A DNA stretch of 64,000 nucleotides from Streptomyces sp. NBC_01214 (GTDB lineage: Bacteria; Actinomycetota; Actinomycetes; Streptomycetales; Streptomycetaceae): positions 5,179,001-5,243,000 of the forward strand of contig NZ_JAPEOS010000001.1 in assembly GCF_026340975.1 (NCBI RefSeq), written 5' to 3'. The notes beneath the pieces are model-generated. The model was given only the letters and a program-made list of their open reading frames with translations. It made no database searches and was not told the origin of the DNA. Every line of letters starts with the position of its first letter. The stretch's first letter is position 1. The translations under genes were made by a program, and so were the position numbers. This document shows, one piece after another, positions 43,968 to 53,313 of the stretch.

Positions 43968-44585
43968 CTACGCGCTGCGGAACAGCGGTTTGCCCTCCCG
44001 CAGTCGGCGGCAGACCCGTTGGTAGCTCGGGCGGCGGAGCTTCGGCGGTCGTCCCTGCCTGGCCCGCTTCGCGCCGCCGTCGTACACCTGCGGGACGAGG
44101 ATGTCGCGGGCCGCCCGAAGCTGCTCCTTGGGCGGGTGGTAGGACTCCACCTCCACCTCCAGCTCGCCCGAGCGGTAGGAGGCGGACTTGTCGTACAGCA
44201 CCAGCGCCCGGGCATGTACCTTGCCCTCCACCTCGAAGGTGTAGTCGTTGTAGTAGCCGTAGACGATGCCCTCCGCCCGCAGGTCGCCTCCGATATACAC
44301 CGAGCCCCAGGAGACCAGGTCGCGCACCACCAGGTCGCCGAGCACCACCAGCATGCCGATGTCGGAGACGTAGTCGTCCAGGAAGCCGTGCACGATCAGG
44401 TCGCCGTCGACGACCAGCGCGATGTCGAGGTCGAGGTCCTCCGGAACCACCAGATCGCCCTGGTGGTGGTACCACGCGATGCTCGTGTCCTGGAGGTAGT
44501 CGGCCATGTTGGCCTGGGGGCCCAGCCGCTCGGCCACCGCGGAGGTGTCGGCGAGCCGGTCGAACCGGGCCCGCCAGGAGGACAT
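43968..44585 (-). CDS. Bactofilin-like polymer-forming protein
   Basis: A 205-residue protein from ATG 44585, 2 bases after the stop of the upstream HEAT-repeat gene, so the two are co-transcribed. The centre has repeated short strands (DLVVPEDLDLDIALVVDGDL, MLVVLGDLVVRDLV, VYIGGDLRAEGIVYG), the pattern of a right-handed beta-helix as in bactofilin/polymer-forming proteins. The tail is basic (RQGRPPKLRRPSYQRVCRR). Such proteins assemble into filaments or scaffolds; function here unknown. Confidence 0.65.
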   Translation of the reverse strand: MSSWRARFDRLADTSAVAERLGPQANMADYLQDTSIAWYHHQGDLVVPEDLDLDIALVVDGDLIVHGFLDDYVSDIGMLVVLGDLVVRDLVSWGSVYIGGDLRAEGIVYGYYNDYTFEVEGKVHARALVLYDKSASYRSGELEVEVESYHPPKEQLRAARDILVPQVYDGGAKRARQGRPPKLRRPSYQRVCRRLREGKPLFRSA

Positions 44586-44587
44586 GG

Positions 44588-46099
44588 TCAGCACGAGGTC
44601 TCCGTTCCGGCCCGGAGTGCCCGGACCTCCAGCATGGCGCGGGCCTGCGCGGCGTCCGAGGCGTCCGTGCCCGCCGCGATGGCGGCGAGCACGGGCTCGG
44701 GCAGGGCGGGATTCTTCAGCATGCCGTATTGGCGCACGCCCGCCTCGGCCCAGGCCAGCAGGATCTCGACCGGGGTCGCCGGGTTTTTGGCGATGTCGTT
44801 GAGGAGGCCGGTGTCCTCGGCGCGGGCGGGATCGCGGACGAATTCGGCGAGCGCCTCCGGTGGGGTGTGACGGTTGGCGACGGCGCGGCGCAAGTAGTAG
44901 ATCGGGCTGCGTGCCATGGCGGCGAGCACGTCCCCCAGCGGCTCGGTGTGCCGGGCGTCGTCGATCGCCGCGAAGCTCTCGACTTCCGCCTTGCCTGACA
45001 CCGTGCCCGCACAGTACGTCAGCCCGAACTCGACCAGTAGGTCTGCCGGCCAGTTCGGCTGGTCCATCGCGTTCCCGGGGTGGAAGTACGGCCACAGGCC
45101 CAGTGCGTGCAGTGCGCGCAGTGACTCGGGCGGGGTGGCGGGGTGTTCCAGTGCCGCATACGTGAGGCGCTGGACGTCCTGCTCCTGCCCGTGCGCGATG
45201 CTCTCGCCGTCACCGAACGAGCGCGTGATCGTGTCGACCAGCCGGGCGAGTGTCTCGGGCGGGGCCGTCGTGTTCTGGCTGATGGCGGCGAGCACTGCCA
45301 GGCTCTGGTCGCCGGCCAGTTCGGTGAGCTGCCGGACGGGGGTGAATGCGTTGGCCGCCGCGGCGGCCCGGACGCACGGTTCGGGGTCGGTCGCGAGTCG
45401 GGCCAGCACGGCCGGGGTGCGGTTGTGGCACTGCCGGCCCATCAGCTCCCGGACGCGGGTGTCGGGGTCCTGCGCCACGGCGTCGAGCAGCGGCGCGAGT
45501 TCTCCTGCTGAGCGCTTGGTGACGGCGGTGCGGCGCACCCCGGGGTCTGGGTCGGTGAGGTCCGCGTCGCCGGCGTGGCCGAGTGCGGCCACCACCCGCC
45601 GGACCCGCGCGTCCGGGTCGGTGGCAAGGGCCCGCAGGTGCTCCGGCCGGGCGTCGATCCGCCGGACCAGGGTCAGCCGGACTTCGGCGGAGGTGTCGGT
45701 GACCAGCAGCGCGGCCGCCTTACGCGGGAGTTCCTCACATCCGGCCAGGGCCCGGCGCACCGCTGCCGATCCGTCCCGGGCCAGCGCTTTGAGCGCCGTC
45801 TTGGGGGTCGCGCGGTGCACTGCCACCACCCGGCGCACCGACTCCTGCGGGTGGGCGGCGAGCTCGGCCAGCCGCTCGGCCGAGGTGGCCGGGTGGGCGG
45901 CGAGCGCGCGCAGCACCCCGAACCAGTCGGGGCCGCCCGCGACGGCCCGAACGGCCACCTCCTCGGCCAGCTCGGCCGGCAGCCCTATCCGGGACGCCAC
46001 GATCCGGGCCGTCCCCGGAGCCTGCGCTGCCAGCTCCCGCAGCCGTGAGAGCGGTGTGGCCGGGCGCCACGCCTCCGCGACCTCGCCGTCGATGTCCAT
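44588..46099 (-). CDS. HEAT/leucine-rich-variant repeat protein
   Basis: A 503-residue all-helical repeat protein. Repeats of about 24 residues recur through the length (GVLRALAAHPATSAERLAEL, TLVRRIDARPEHLRALATDP, AVLARLATDPEPCVRAAAAA, RRAVANRHTPPEALAEFV), the leucine-rich-variant/HEAT pattern that forms a solenoid for protein binding. The ATG at 46099 starts the conserved part; an open extension upstream is low-complexity. It forms a two-gene operon with the bactofilin-like protein, for which it may be a scaffold or regulator. Confidence 0.8.
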   Translation of the reverse strand: MDIDGEVAEAWRPATPLSRLRELAAQAPGTARIVASRIGLPAELAEEVAVRAVAGGPDWFGVLRALAAHPATSAERLAELAAHPQESVRRVVAVHRATPKTALKALARDGSAAVRRALAGCEELPRKAAALLVTDTSAEVRLTLVRRIDARPEHLRALATDPDARVRRVVAALGHAGDADLTDPDPGVRRTAVTKRSAGELAPLLDAVAQDPDTRVRELMGRQCHNRTPAVLARLATDPEPCVRAAAAANAFTPVRQLTELAGDQSLAVLAAISQNTTAPPETLARLVDTITRSFGDGESIAHGQEQDVQRLTYAALEHPATPPESLRALHALGLWPYFHPGNAMDQPNWPADLLVEFGLTYCAGTVSGKAEVESFAAIDDARHTEPLGDVLAAMARSPIYYLRRAVANRHTPPEALAEFVRDPARAEDTGLLNDIAKNPATPVEILLAWAEAGVRQYGMLKNPALPEPVLAAIAAGTDASDAAQARAMLEVRALRAGTETSC

Positions 46100-46603
46100 C
46101 CGCACCCCTTCTTGACGCGCCGCCCCGGGTGGGTGGCCCGGGCCGGGCGCCAGGCTGCCCCGGGTGCGCCCGATGGGTCGCATCCGGGGACGGCATCGAC
46201 GTCACCGACCTGGGGAGGATCCTGACACGGGGCTCTGACAGCGCCTCACACGGTCCGCCCGGATGGTCAGACCGGGCGTTCACACAGCCGTCGGTGGCCC
46301 GTCGGCAGGCGTTGATCGGCTCCGGGGCGCAGGGCGGCAGCGCGGCGTCATGTCGTGGGCCTGCTCGATAAGCGTCTCGTCCCCCTGAAGAGCTACATGC
46401 TGGTATGGCTCTCCAGCGGGATGCTGACCAAGGGGCTGCCCCGTAGGTTCGTTTACGGATCTCGGAATGGAAGGCGTCATGAACGAGTGAAACGATCTGC
46501 GCAGCTGCGGCGGGGGTTGCCGGCCGTCTTCGTCACCGGGCCTCTGCATGTCGGCGCGTTCGCTGAACGCCTCGCTTCCGGACACCCCGCCGGAGTACTT
46601 GCG
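46100..46603. other. Stretch before the two-component operon
   Basis: No supported gene on either strand. The histidine-kinase frame is open back to 46355, but 46355-46603 reads as non-coding. The divergent promoters of the repeat-protein operon (minus) and the kinase operon (plus) should lie here. Confidence 0.4.
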
Positions 46604-47866
46604 ATGTCCGATAATGAGCACGTGCCCGAGACGACCACCGCGATGGCGGACCTCCCCAGCCTTCGCATCCTGCGGGCTGACCTCATCACCATACGAGGCT
46701 GCCCTATGCCACCTCTGGCCTGGCCCCGTTGGCTACGCTGGCTACCCCACGGCCTCGTGTTGCTCGCAGCCGCTCTGACTGCCGCGGCGGCGGGCGCGAC
46801 CGCCCCGATCTCGGCCATCGGGCACGCGGCCATGCTGGTGGTGGCCCTGCGCTGGCCGACGTCCGCCTGGTGGCTGTCGATGGCCCTCGTCACCGGTATC
46901 ACATTGGAGTATCCGCCCACCCACGACACTCAGATCTACGTGTGGATGGTGCACGCAGGGGTCCTCTTCCTTCTCGCGCTGCGGGTGCGCTTGCTCTCGG
47001 CGATCACAGCGGCCGTACTTAGCACCCTGCTGGCTGTTCTGCTGAAGCTGTCCGGCTGTTCCGTCGGCTCATGGAAGATGATCACCGGGGCCCTCGTGCT
47101 GTTCGCTCTGGCCGTGCTCATCGGAGCCGTGGTACGCGGCCGCCGCGAGGACCACGCACGCCTCACCGAGCAGATCGCCGCCACAGCCCGGGAACGAGCA
47201 CTGCGCACTGTCCTGGAGGAGCGAACTCGGATCGCACGCGAGCTGCACGACGTCGTGGCCCATCACCTGTCACTCATCTCCATCCAAGCCGATGCCGCGC
47301 CCTATCGGGTCCAGGCTCCACCACCAGAACTCGTCACTGAGCTGGCCTCGATCCGCGCCAACGCCCTGGAAGGACTGGCCGAACTGCGCCACATGCTGGG
47401 TCTGCTGCGGTCGAACGGCCCCGGCGACAGTACGACCGGCACCAGCCCGCAGCCCTCTCTGGCACAGCTTGACGGGCTGCTCGGCAACGTACGCGCTGCC
47501 GGCCTTCCCGCGACCACCCGGATCGAGGGCACTGCCCGCCATCTGCCCCCGGGCGTGGAACTGTCGGCCTACCGCATCATCCAAGAAGCCCTCAGTAACA
47601 TCCTGCGCCATGCCCCCGGTGCCGAGACGAGCATCGAACTTACCTATGCGCGAAATGCGTTGGGTCTGAGGGTCGTCAACGGGCCTGCCGCACTCCCTGC
47701 TGCCCCCTCACCCGGGGCCGGGCACGGTGTCATCGGTATGCGGGAGCGCATTGCAATGCTCGGCGGTGATTTGGCCGTCGGCCCCACCCCCGACGGCGGC
47801 TACGAGGTCAGCGCGACGCTGCCCACTTGTATCGCGCCCGCCGCCGGCAAGGAGACCTGCGCATGA
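46604..47866 (+). CDS. NarL-type sensor histidine kinase
   Basis: A sensor kinase of about 420 residues. The N-terminus has several transmembrane helices (LVLLAAALTAAAAGATAP, AAMLVVALRWPTSAWWL, GVLFLLALRVRLLSAI, TGALVLFALAVLIGAVV). The HisKA_3 box ERTRIARELHDVVAHHLSL carries the phosphorylated His, and the HATPase part shows RIIQEALSNILRHAPGA (N box) and GHGVIGMRERIAMLGG (G box). Of several in-frame ATGs (46604, 46643, 46706), 46604 and 46706 both have GGAG-type sites. It overlaps the response-regulator start by 4 bases, as a classical two-component pair. Confidence 0.9.
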   Translation: MSDNEHVPETTTAMADLPSLRILRADLITIRGCPMPPLAWPRWLRWLPHGLVLLAAALTAAAAGATAPISAIGHAAMLVVALRWPTSAWWLSMALVTGITLEYPPTHDTQIYVWMVHAGVLFLLALRVRLLSAITAAVLSTLLAVLLKLSGCSVGSWKMITGALVLFALAVLIGAVVRGRREDHARLTEQIAATARERALRTVLEERTRIARELHDVVAHHLSLISIQADAAPYRVQAPPPELVTELASIRANALEGLAELRHMLGLLRSNGPGDSTTGTSPQPSLAQLDGLLGNVRAAGLPATTRIEGTARHLPPGVELSAYRIIQEALSNILRHAPGAETSIELTYARNALGLRVVNGPAALPAAPSPGAGHGVIGMRERIAMLGGDLAVGPTPDGGYEVSATLPTCIAPAAGKETCA

Positions 47867-48564
47867 CCATCCGCGTGCTCATCGCCGACGACCAGGCCAT
47901 GGTCCGGGACGCCTTCTCCGTCCTGCTCGGTGCCCAGCCCGACATCAAGGTCGTTGCCACCGCCGAGGACGGCACTCAGGCCGTCGCCCGGTCCGCGGAA
48001 CTGGCACCCGACGTGATCGTGATGGACATCCGGATGCCCGGCCTGGACGGCATCGAGGCCACCCGCCAGATCACGTCGACGCCCGGAACATCAGCGAAGA
48101 TCCTCATCCTGACCACCTTCAACCTCGACGAGTACGTCTACGAGGCAATGCGCGCCGGGGCCTCCGGATTTCTGCTCAAGGACGCCTCCGGCATCCAGCT
48201 CGCGGAAGCCGTAAGGGTAGTGGCCCGGGGCGAGGCTCTACTTGCACCCGACATCACCATGCGGCTCATCGCCGAATTCTCCCGCGTGAGTCCTGGTGCC
48301 AAGCGGCCGACCGGCGTGCGCATCGATGCCCTTACCGACCGCGAGACCGAAGTTCTCGCACAGGTGGCACAGGGCCTCTCCAACGCGGAGATCGCCCAGG
48401 TGCTGGTCGTCGCCGAGGAGACGGTCAAGACGCATGTGGGCCGCATCCTGCGGAAGCTGCAGCTGCGCGACCGCACCCAGGCCGCCGTCTTCGCCTACGA
48501 ATCCGGCCTGGTCGCCCCCGGCGACGGTGCCCGCTGGGCACCGTCGCTTCGGGCCGCCCCGTAG
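47863..48564 (+). CDS. NarL/LuxR-type response regulator
   Basis: A 233-residue response regulator starting at ATG 47863 (ATGA overlap with the kinase). The receiver domain shows VLIADDQAMVRDAF (acidic pair), VIVMDIRMPGLDG (phosphorylated Asp), ILTTFN and LLKDAS (Lys). The LuxR helix-turn-helix LTDRETEVLAQVAQGLSNAE, continuing EETVKTHVGRI, binds DNA. It probably regulates the alpha/beta hydrolase gene that follows 236 bases downstream. Confidence 0.95.
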   Translation: MTIRVLIADDQAMVRDAFSVLLGAQPDIKVVATAEDGTQAVARSAELAPDVIVMDIRMPGLDGIEATRQITSTPGTSAKILILTTFNLDEYVYEAMRAGASGFLLKDASGIQLAEAVRVVARGEALLAPDITMRLIAEFSRVSPGAKRPTGVRIDALTDRETEVLAQVAQGLSNAEIAQVLVVAEETVKTHVGRILRKLQLRDRTQAAVFAYESGLVAPGDGARWAPSLRAAP

Positions 48565-48800
48565 ACCGGCGTGCCCATGCCGATCCCAGCCCCTGGACAG
48601 TCCCGACCTGCGACGGCATGCGGTCATGCCTGCCGACAGCCGGAACGGCTCCTCGGGTGTCGGCGTAGCCCTGGAGAGCTACTCGGCAGGTTGGCCCCTC
48701 CGGGGGACGCAGATCACCGGCTCTGAAAGCGAACCTTATGGCGTCCAGTCCGGAGGCACCGTCCGCCTCCCGCACCACGCCCACCTCAAGGACCGCAACC

Positions 48801-50006
48801 ATGTCCATAGCCCGACACCCTTCACCTGCCTCGCAGGCCACGCCTCCTGGCGGGATCAAGAGGTTCCTGAGTGTCGTCGCCGCTTCGATCGCCTCGATCT
48901 TGGCCTTCCTCACAGGCGCGATCATGCTGGGCGCATACTTTCCGGCCATCCCCAAGGCCGGCGTGATCGGCCCGGTCGTCGGCGGACAGTACCCCTTCCA
49001 CCTGACGCTCCTCGCCCTGGCCGGCGCTGCCCTGGGAGCCCTGGCTTGGCGCAGCGGCCTGGTGCGCTGGGGGCGTGTCCTCACCGCGGTGACCGCTCTG
49101 TCGACCACCGCCGGTCTGGTCATCGGCAGCATTCAGTTCGTTGCCGCTCGCGACGCCGGTACGAAGATCTCCTTCAGCCAGGTCTTCGGCCAGCTCGCCT
49201 CCTCCGGGGGTGCCACGCCGGACACAACCCAGATTTATGCCACCCGTGACGGCGAGGCACTCGAAGCAGATATATATCTGGCCGGGAAAGGCCGGGGGAA
49301 CAAGGCGCCGGCCATAGTGCTCGCCCATGCCGGAGGCTTCCACACCTTCGACAAGAGCGACCTGCGTGGTACCGGCCGTTGGCTGGCGGACCACGGTGTG
49401 GCCGTGATAGCGGTCGACTACAGGCTGGCCTCCCCCGACCGCCCCACGTGGGACAAGGCCCCGCACGACCTCATGACCGCCCTGGGCTGGGTGCAGCACC
49501 ACGCCGACCAGTACGGCATCGACAGCTCCCGTATCTCGCTGGGTGGCATGTCGGCCGGCGGCACCCTCGCCATGAACACCGCTTACCGCCTTCAGAACGG
49601 CACCATGCAGGCCACCGACGGGACCACCCCGAAGCCGCCATTCTCGGTGGTCGGCTTCTACCCCGGCACTGACGTCGACAACATGTGGAAGGACGACGTC
49701 GCGGGCACCCGCGAGGCCGCAGAGCTGTTCACGGGCGGTACGCCTGCCCAATACCCCGAGCGCTACCGCGAGGTCTCCCCGACCACCGACGTTCGGACGG
49801 GTCTGCAGCGCACACTGATCGTCGTGGGAGACCGCGACCGCAGCGCCCGCCCCGAAACCATCAAGGACTTCGGCGCCTCACTCCGAGCCGAAGGCGTCGA
49901 TATCACGGTGAAGGAACTGCCTTTCGCCGAGCACGCGTTCGATGACGTCTACGGCAGCCTGACCTCACAGACCAGCCGCCAGATCCTCCTGGACTTCCTC
50001 AGCTAA
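48801..50006 (+). CDS. Membrane-anchored alpha/beta hydrolase
   Basis: A 401-residue protein from ATG 48801. Three N-terminal transmembrane helices (FLSVVAASIASILAFLTGAIM, FHLTLLALAGAALGALAW, VLTAVTALSTTAGLVIG) precede a C-terminal hydrolase of the alpha/beta_3 (esterase/lipase) type. LAHAGGFH is the oxyanion-hole HAGG, LGGMSAGGTLAM the nucleophile elbow (GxSxG), VVGDRDRSARP the acid loop and FAEHAFDDV the catalytic His. The downstream position after a two-component system suggests it is under its control. Substrate unknown. Confidence 0.88.
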   Translation: MSIARHPSPASQATPPGGIKRFLSVVAASIASILAFLTGAIMLGAYFPAIPKAGVIGPVVGGQYPFHLTLLALAGAALGALAWRSGLVRWGRVLTAVTALSTTAGLVIGSIQFVAARDAGTKISFSQVFGQLASSGGATPDTTQIYATRDGEALEADIYLAGKGRGNKAPAIVLAHAGGFHTFDKSDLRGTGRWLADHGVAVIAVDYRLASPDRPTWDKAPHDLMTALGWVQHHADQYGIDSSRISLGGMSAGGTLAMNTAYRLQNGTMQATDGTTPKPPFSVVGFYPGTDVDNMWKDDVAGTREAAELFTGGTPAQYPERYREVSPTTDVRTGLQRTLIVVGDRDRSARPETIKDFGASLRAEGVDITVKELPFAEHAFDDVYGSLTSQTSRQILLDFLS

Positions 50007-50040
50007 GACGCGTAGCACCGTCCTGCGGTCGCGGTCGCGG

Positions 50041-50304
50041 CACGATCTCAGCCGGCCTGTACCCGCTCGCGTCCTCTCCGACTGCGTCGTCTACCCGTCC
50101 CCGGGCCCCTCGCCGCTGGACTTCCTGCCGTACGCGGCGTCGGGCAAGCCCCTGATGGGCGGCTTCCGTCTCGGCCCGACCCCGGGTCTGGCGAAGCTGG
50201 AAGGGGTGCAGGGGATGGCATGGGCGGTGGACCTGATGGAGAAGGGCCTCAACCCCGCCCGCCACATCAAGGGCGGCGACGCCGTCCTCGACGACGGCGA
50301 ATAG
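50041..50304 (+). pseudogene. tap: Probable 3' end of tap (telomere-associated protein)
   Basis: About 80 residues in frame from 50041 to a TAG at 50302-50304 (ARVLSDCVVYPSPGPSPLDF, ASGKPLMGGFRLGPTPGLAK, VQGMAWAVDLMEKGLNPARH) form a well-defined C-terminus just upstream of tpg, where Streptomyces tap normally lies. No start is visible and the upstream part is replaced by the hydrolase gene. I identify it by position and general character, so the name is provisional. Confidence 0.55.
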
Positions 50305-50408
50305 AGAACGAGAACCCGGTGTGGCCTCCGGCGGCGACGTGCCGGAGGCCACATCCGACCGACCGCTCACCGTGTACGACCCGGACACCTGTCAGGAGCT
50401 GAACCGCT

Positions 50409-51002
50409 GTGGGAGAGATCGAGGACGCCATCGTCCGCGCCGACCAGGAGGCCTTCACCAAGGACTCGCCCAAGACCCTGAAGGGCCGGATCAGCTTCCT
50501 GCTCAAGCAGCTCAAGACCACCCGCGCGGTTGCCGCGGAGCTCGGGGTCAGCCAGCGGTCGGTGGAGCGCTACCGCAAGGGCGACCGCAAGACCCCGCCC
50601 CAGCGCGTCGCGGACCGCATCGACACGGCCGTACGGGCCCGCTGGCAGCCCGTGGTCCGCGGCCGCCGCCGCAAGCAGGCGGCCGCCAGCACCGGCATCA
50701 CGGTCGAGACCCGGGCCCGGTTCGGCTACACCGCGCCCGTCGGCACCACCGACGACGGCCGGGTGCGCCGCCTCACCGTCCACCTCCCCGCCGCCTACGC
50801 CCAGCGCCTCTTCGACGCCCGCGCCCAGGGAGCCGACAACCGCGAACTGCGCGCGATCGTCGCCGAGGGACTCCAGGAGATCTACTTCAAGGACGGCGGA
50901 ACCCGAGCCGACGAACTCCGGGTCGAGTTCACCGACATCGACTACTTCGACGTCTCCTTCCGAACCCCGCCGTCGACGGTGCGCCCCATGCGGACGCGGT
51001 GA
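50409..51002 (+). CDS. tpg: Telomere-protecting terminal protein Tpg
   Basis: A 197-residue protein from GTG 50409 (AGGAGC about 10 bases upstream). It shows KTLKGRISFLLKQ, the helix-turn-helix VAAELGVSQRSVERYRKGDR, TVETRARFGYTAPVGTTDD-like segments, the LTVHLPAAYAQRLFDA region and LQEIYFKDGG ... VEFTDIDYFDV. These match Streptomyces Tpg, which is covalently attached to the 5' ends of linear chromosomes and plasmids and primes end patching. Length matches (185-200). Its partner Tap recruits it; the gene upstream seems to be a tap remnant. Its presence implies a linear replicon. Confidence 0.92.
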   Translation: MGEIEDAIVRADQEAFTKDSPKTLKGRISFLLKQLKTTRAVAAELGVSQRSVERYRKGDRKTPPQRVADRIDTAVRARWQPVVRGRRRKQAAASTGITVETRARFGYTAPVGTTDDGRVRRLTVHLPAAYAQRLFDARAQGADNRELRAIVAEGLQEIYFKDGGTRADELRVEFTDIDYFDVSFRTPPSTVRPMRTR

Positions 51003-51162
51003 GCCGCTGCACGGTAGTTGTCATACAGGCGCGCTTGTCGTCACTGGCGCAGAGGAGTACGTGCGCTGGGGCTGTTGGGTATCACCGAGCAGACCGGCAT
51101 GTGTCACCTCGGCGTGGCCCGCCCAAAACGCACTGCCGTACTGCTGTGGTAGCCCGCTTGTT

Positions 51163-52149
51163 TCAGCTCTGGATCGTGGCGAGCCAGTTGGTCAGCAGGC
51201 GGTTGACTTCGTCGGGGCGTTCCTGCTGGATCCAGTGGCCGCAGCCTTCGAGGATGTGGGAGGCGGACAGGCGGGGGAGGGTGGTGGGGTGGGCGTCGAT
51301 GGCGTTCGACATCCATGTGGTGGAGGCGTCCAGGGTGCCGCCGATGAACAGGGAAGGCTGTTTGATCGGGGCTCCGCGGTGCGGGGCGAGGTCTTCCCAG
51401 TCGCGGTCCATGTTGCGGTAGCGGTTGAGGGCGCCGGTCAGGCCGGTGCGCTCGAACTCCTCGGCGTAGATGTCGAGGTCGTCCTCGCTCAACCATGCCG
51501 GGAGCGGGGCGGCGGGGAATCGGTCGCGCAGAAGGCCGCCGTGGGCGACGAAGTGCGGGTGGGGTTCGTCCTCAGCGGGCATGGTGTCGGCGGACAGGGC
51601 CGCGTAGAAGCCGGCGAGCCAGCTCCGGACGTCGGGCTCGATCTCCGCTTCGGCGCGGCCGGGCTCCTGGAAGTAGGAGACGTAGAACTCCTGCTCGGGG
51701 CCGCCGATCTGGCCGAAGATGTCGGTGGGGCGCGGGCCACCGGGCGGCGCGTAGGGGACGCTCAGCAGGCCGACGGCCCGGAAGATTCCGGGGTGGATCA
51801 GGGCGGAGGTGGCGGCGATGTTGGAGCCCCAGTCGTGGCCGACGATCACCGCGTTGTCCTCGCCGAGGGCGTGCACGACGGCGACGTTGTCCTCCACCAG
51901 GTCGAGCATGCGGTAGGCGTCGGTCGCGGCGGGCTTGGAGGAGCGGCCGTAGCCGCGCACGTCGATGGCCACTGCCCGGTACCCGGCCGCGGCGAGGGCC
52001 GGGAGCTGGCGGCGCCAGGAGTACCAGGACTCGGGGAAGCCGTGCACAAGCAGGACCAACGGGCCGGTGCCCTGCTCTGCCAGGTGCAGGCGCCCGGCTG
52101 GGGCCTCGATGGTGTGGTGGCGGAGTGCGGCGCTCGGCTCGGATCGCAT
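51163..52149 (-). CDS. Epoxide hydrolase-like alpha/beta hydrolase
   Basis: A 328-residue protein of the epoxide-hydrolase branch. LLVHGFPESWYSWR carries the HGFP oxyanion motif, VIVGHDWGSNIAA the nucleophile Asp (HDWG), and LEGCGHWIQQERPDEVN the catalytic His. The cap domain (about residues 140-240) supplies Tyr residues, as in YVSYFQ. The start ATG 52149 is preceded by GGAG-type sequence. It is divergent from a cupin-type XRE regulator with a 145-bp region between starts, which probably controls it. Confidence 0.93.
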   Translation of the reverse strand: MRSEPSAALRHHTIEAPAGRLHLAEQGTGPLVLLVHGFPESWYSWRRQLPALAAAGYRAVAIDVRGYGRSSKPAATDAYRMLDLVEDNVAVVHALGEDNAVIVGHDWGSNIAATSALIHPGIFRAVGLLSVPYAPPGGPRPTDIFGQIGGPEQEFYVSYFQEPGRAEAEIEPDVRSWLAGFYAALSADTMPAEDEPHPHFVAHGGLLRDRFPAAPLPAWLSEDDLDIYAEEFERTGLTGALNRYRNMDRDWEDLAPHRGAPIKQPSLFIGGTLDASTTWMSNAIDAHPTTLPRLSASHILEGCGHWIQQERPDEVNRLLTNWLATIQS

Positions 52150-52230
52150 GGGGGATTTCTCCTCGGTTCGCGGGCGGTCGGCGGGAACCTGTCGATCATG
52201 CGGCGCTGCGGCCACTCGGCGCGATCGACG

Positions 52231-52245
52231 TTGCCATTCTGGCAA
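52231..52245. promoter_or_regulatory. Candidate operator (inverted repeat) for the XRE-cupin regulator
   Basis: TTGCCATTCTGGCAA is a perfect 6-bp inverted repeat with a 3-nt centre, in the middle of the divergent region between the hydrolase (start 52149) and the regulator (start 52295). Symmetry, size and location fit the binding site of the dimeric regulator encoded next to it. Confidence 0.5.
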
Positions 52246-52294
52246 GGTTGCAGGACAGGGCGGTGAAGTGACTTGACGGGAAGGAACGGGGACG

Positions 52295-52924
52295 GTGGCT
52301 GGTGATGATGTGTCCCAGATGTTGGCGGTGATGGGGCCGCGGCTGCGGGGCGTGCGCGAGCGCCGTGGCGTCACGCTCGCAGATGTCAGCCGCGCGACCG
52401 GCATCTCGCCCAGCACGCTGTCGCGCATCGAGACCGGCCGGCGCAAGCCCACCCTGGAGGTGGTGCTGCATCTGGCGAAGGAGTACGCAGTCGCCCTGGA
52501 CGAGCTGGCCGGCACCGCACCCGCCCCTGCGGCCGAGCCCCGCAGCACGGCGCCGCACAGCTTCGGCGACGACAAGGCGGTGCTGCCGCTGACCCCATAC
52601 GTCGGCGGCCTGCACGCCCACAAGCACGTCCTGCCAGCCGGCGCACAGTCGCCCGCACGGCCCCGACAGGTGTCCCACGAGGGCCACGAGTGGCTGTGCG
52701 TCCTGTACGGACGGTTGTGGCTCGCACTCGGCAACCAGGACCTCGTCCTGACTGCCGGGGACGTCGCCGAGTTCGACACCCGTATCCCTCACGGAGTCGC
52801 GAACGCCGGATCCGCCGGACCGGTCGAGTATCTGATCATGTTCGGGCCCCAAGGAGAACGTCCACGGCTGCGCACCCCTCCGGCCGCCGGCCGCGGGACC
52901 GGTGACAGGAAGGCTGCTGAATGA
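52295..52924 (+). CDS. XRE family regulator with a cupin domain
   Basis: A 209-residue regulator from GTG 52295. Residues about 14-70 form an XRE helix-turn-helix (RGVTLADVSRATGISPSTLS, RIETGRRKPTLEV). Residues about 100-190 form a cupin domain (SHEGHEWLCVLYGRL, VLTAGDVAEFDTRIPHGVAN) that senses a small ligand or metal. Such regulators usually control the divergently encoded enzyme, here the epoxide hydrolase-like protein. Confidence 0.92.
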   Translation: MAGDDVSQMLAVMGPRLRGVRERRGVTLADVSRATGISPSTLSRIETGRRKPTLEVVLHLAKEYAVALDELAGTAPAPAAEPRSTAPHSFGDDKAVLPLTPYVGGLHAHKHVLPAGAQSPARPRQVSHEGHEWLCVLYGRLWLALGNQDLVLTAGDVAEFDTRIPHGVANAGSAGPVEYLIMFGPQGERPRLRTPPAAGRGTGDRKAAE

Positions 52925-53313
52925 GCAGTTGTGACAAGCCGTGTGCCTCGGCGGTAACAACCACGCTGCTTCGTTCGCCACGTCATCCGGCTCTTCCGGT
53001 GACCAATACTGAGCTTCGGCTCAGAACGCGGGGTGTGGGTGGGCGCAGCCGGGTTCGAGCGTGTCAGGTCCAGGCGCTGCCTGGACCTGGGGTGCAATGA
53101 CAACTGCGGGGAGCGGCCTTCGGACGGGCTGTTCTCAGCCCCGTTGCGCTGCCGACTGCGGGCAGGAGCACGGCTGCCGTCACACGTCGCCGGTTTCCGT
53201 GCCCGGTCGGCAGCATCCAGCCGGGACGCGGCCGACCAGGCCGCCGTGAGGCGACGCCCTTTCCGCCTTACACTTTGACCGCTTTGCCCGGCACCCCCCG
53301 CCGGTCTGGGCGC

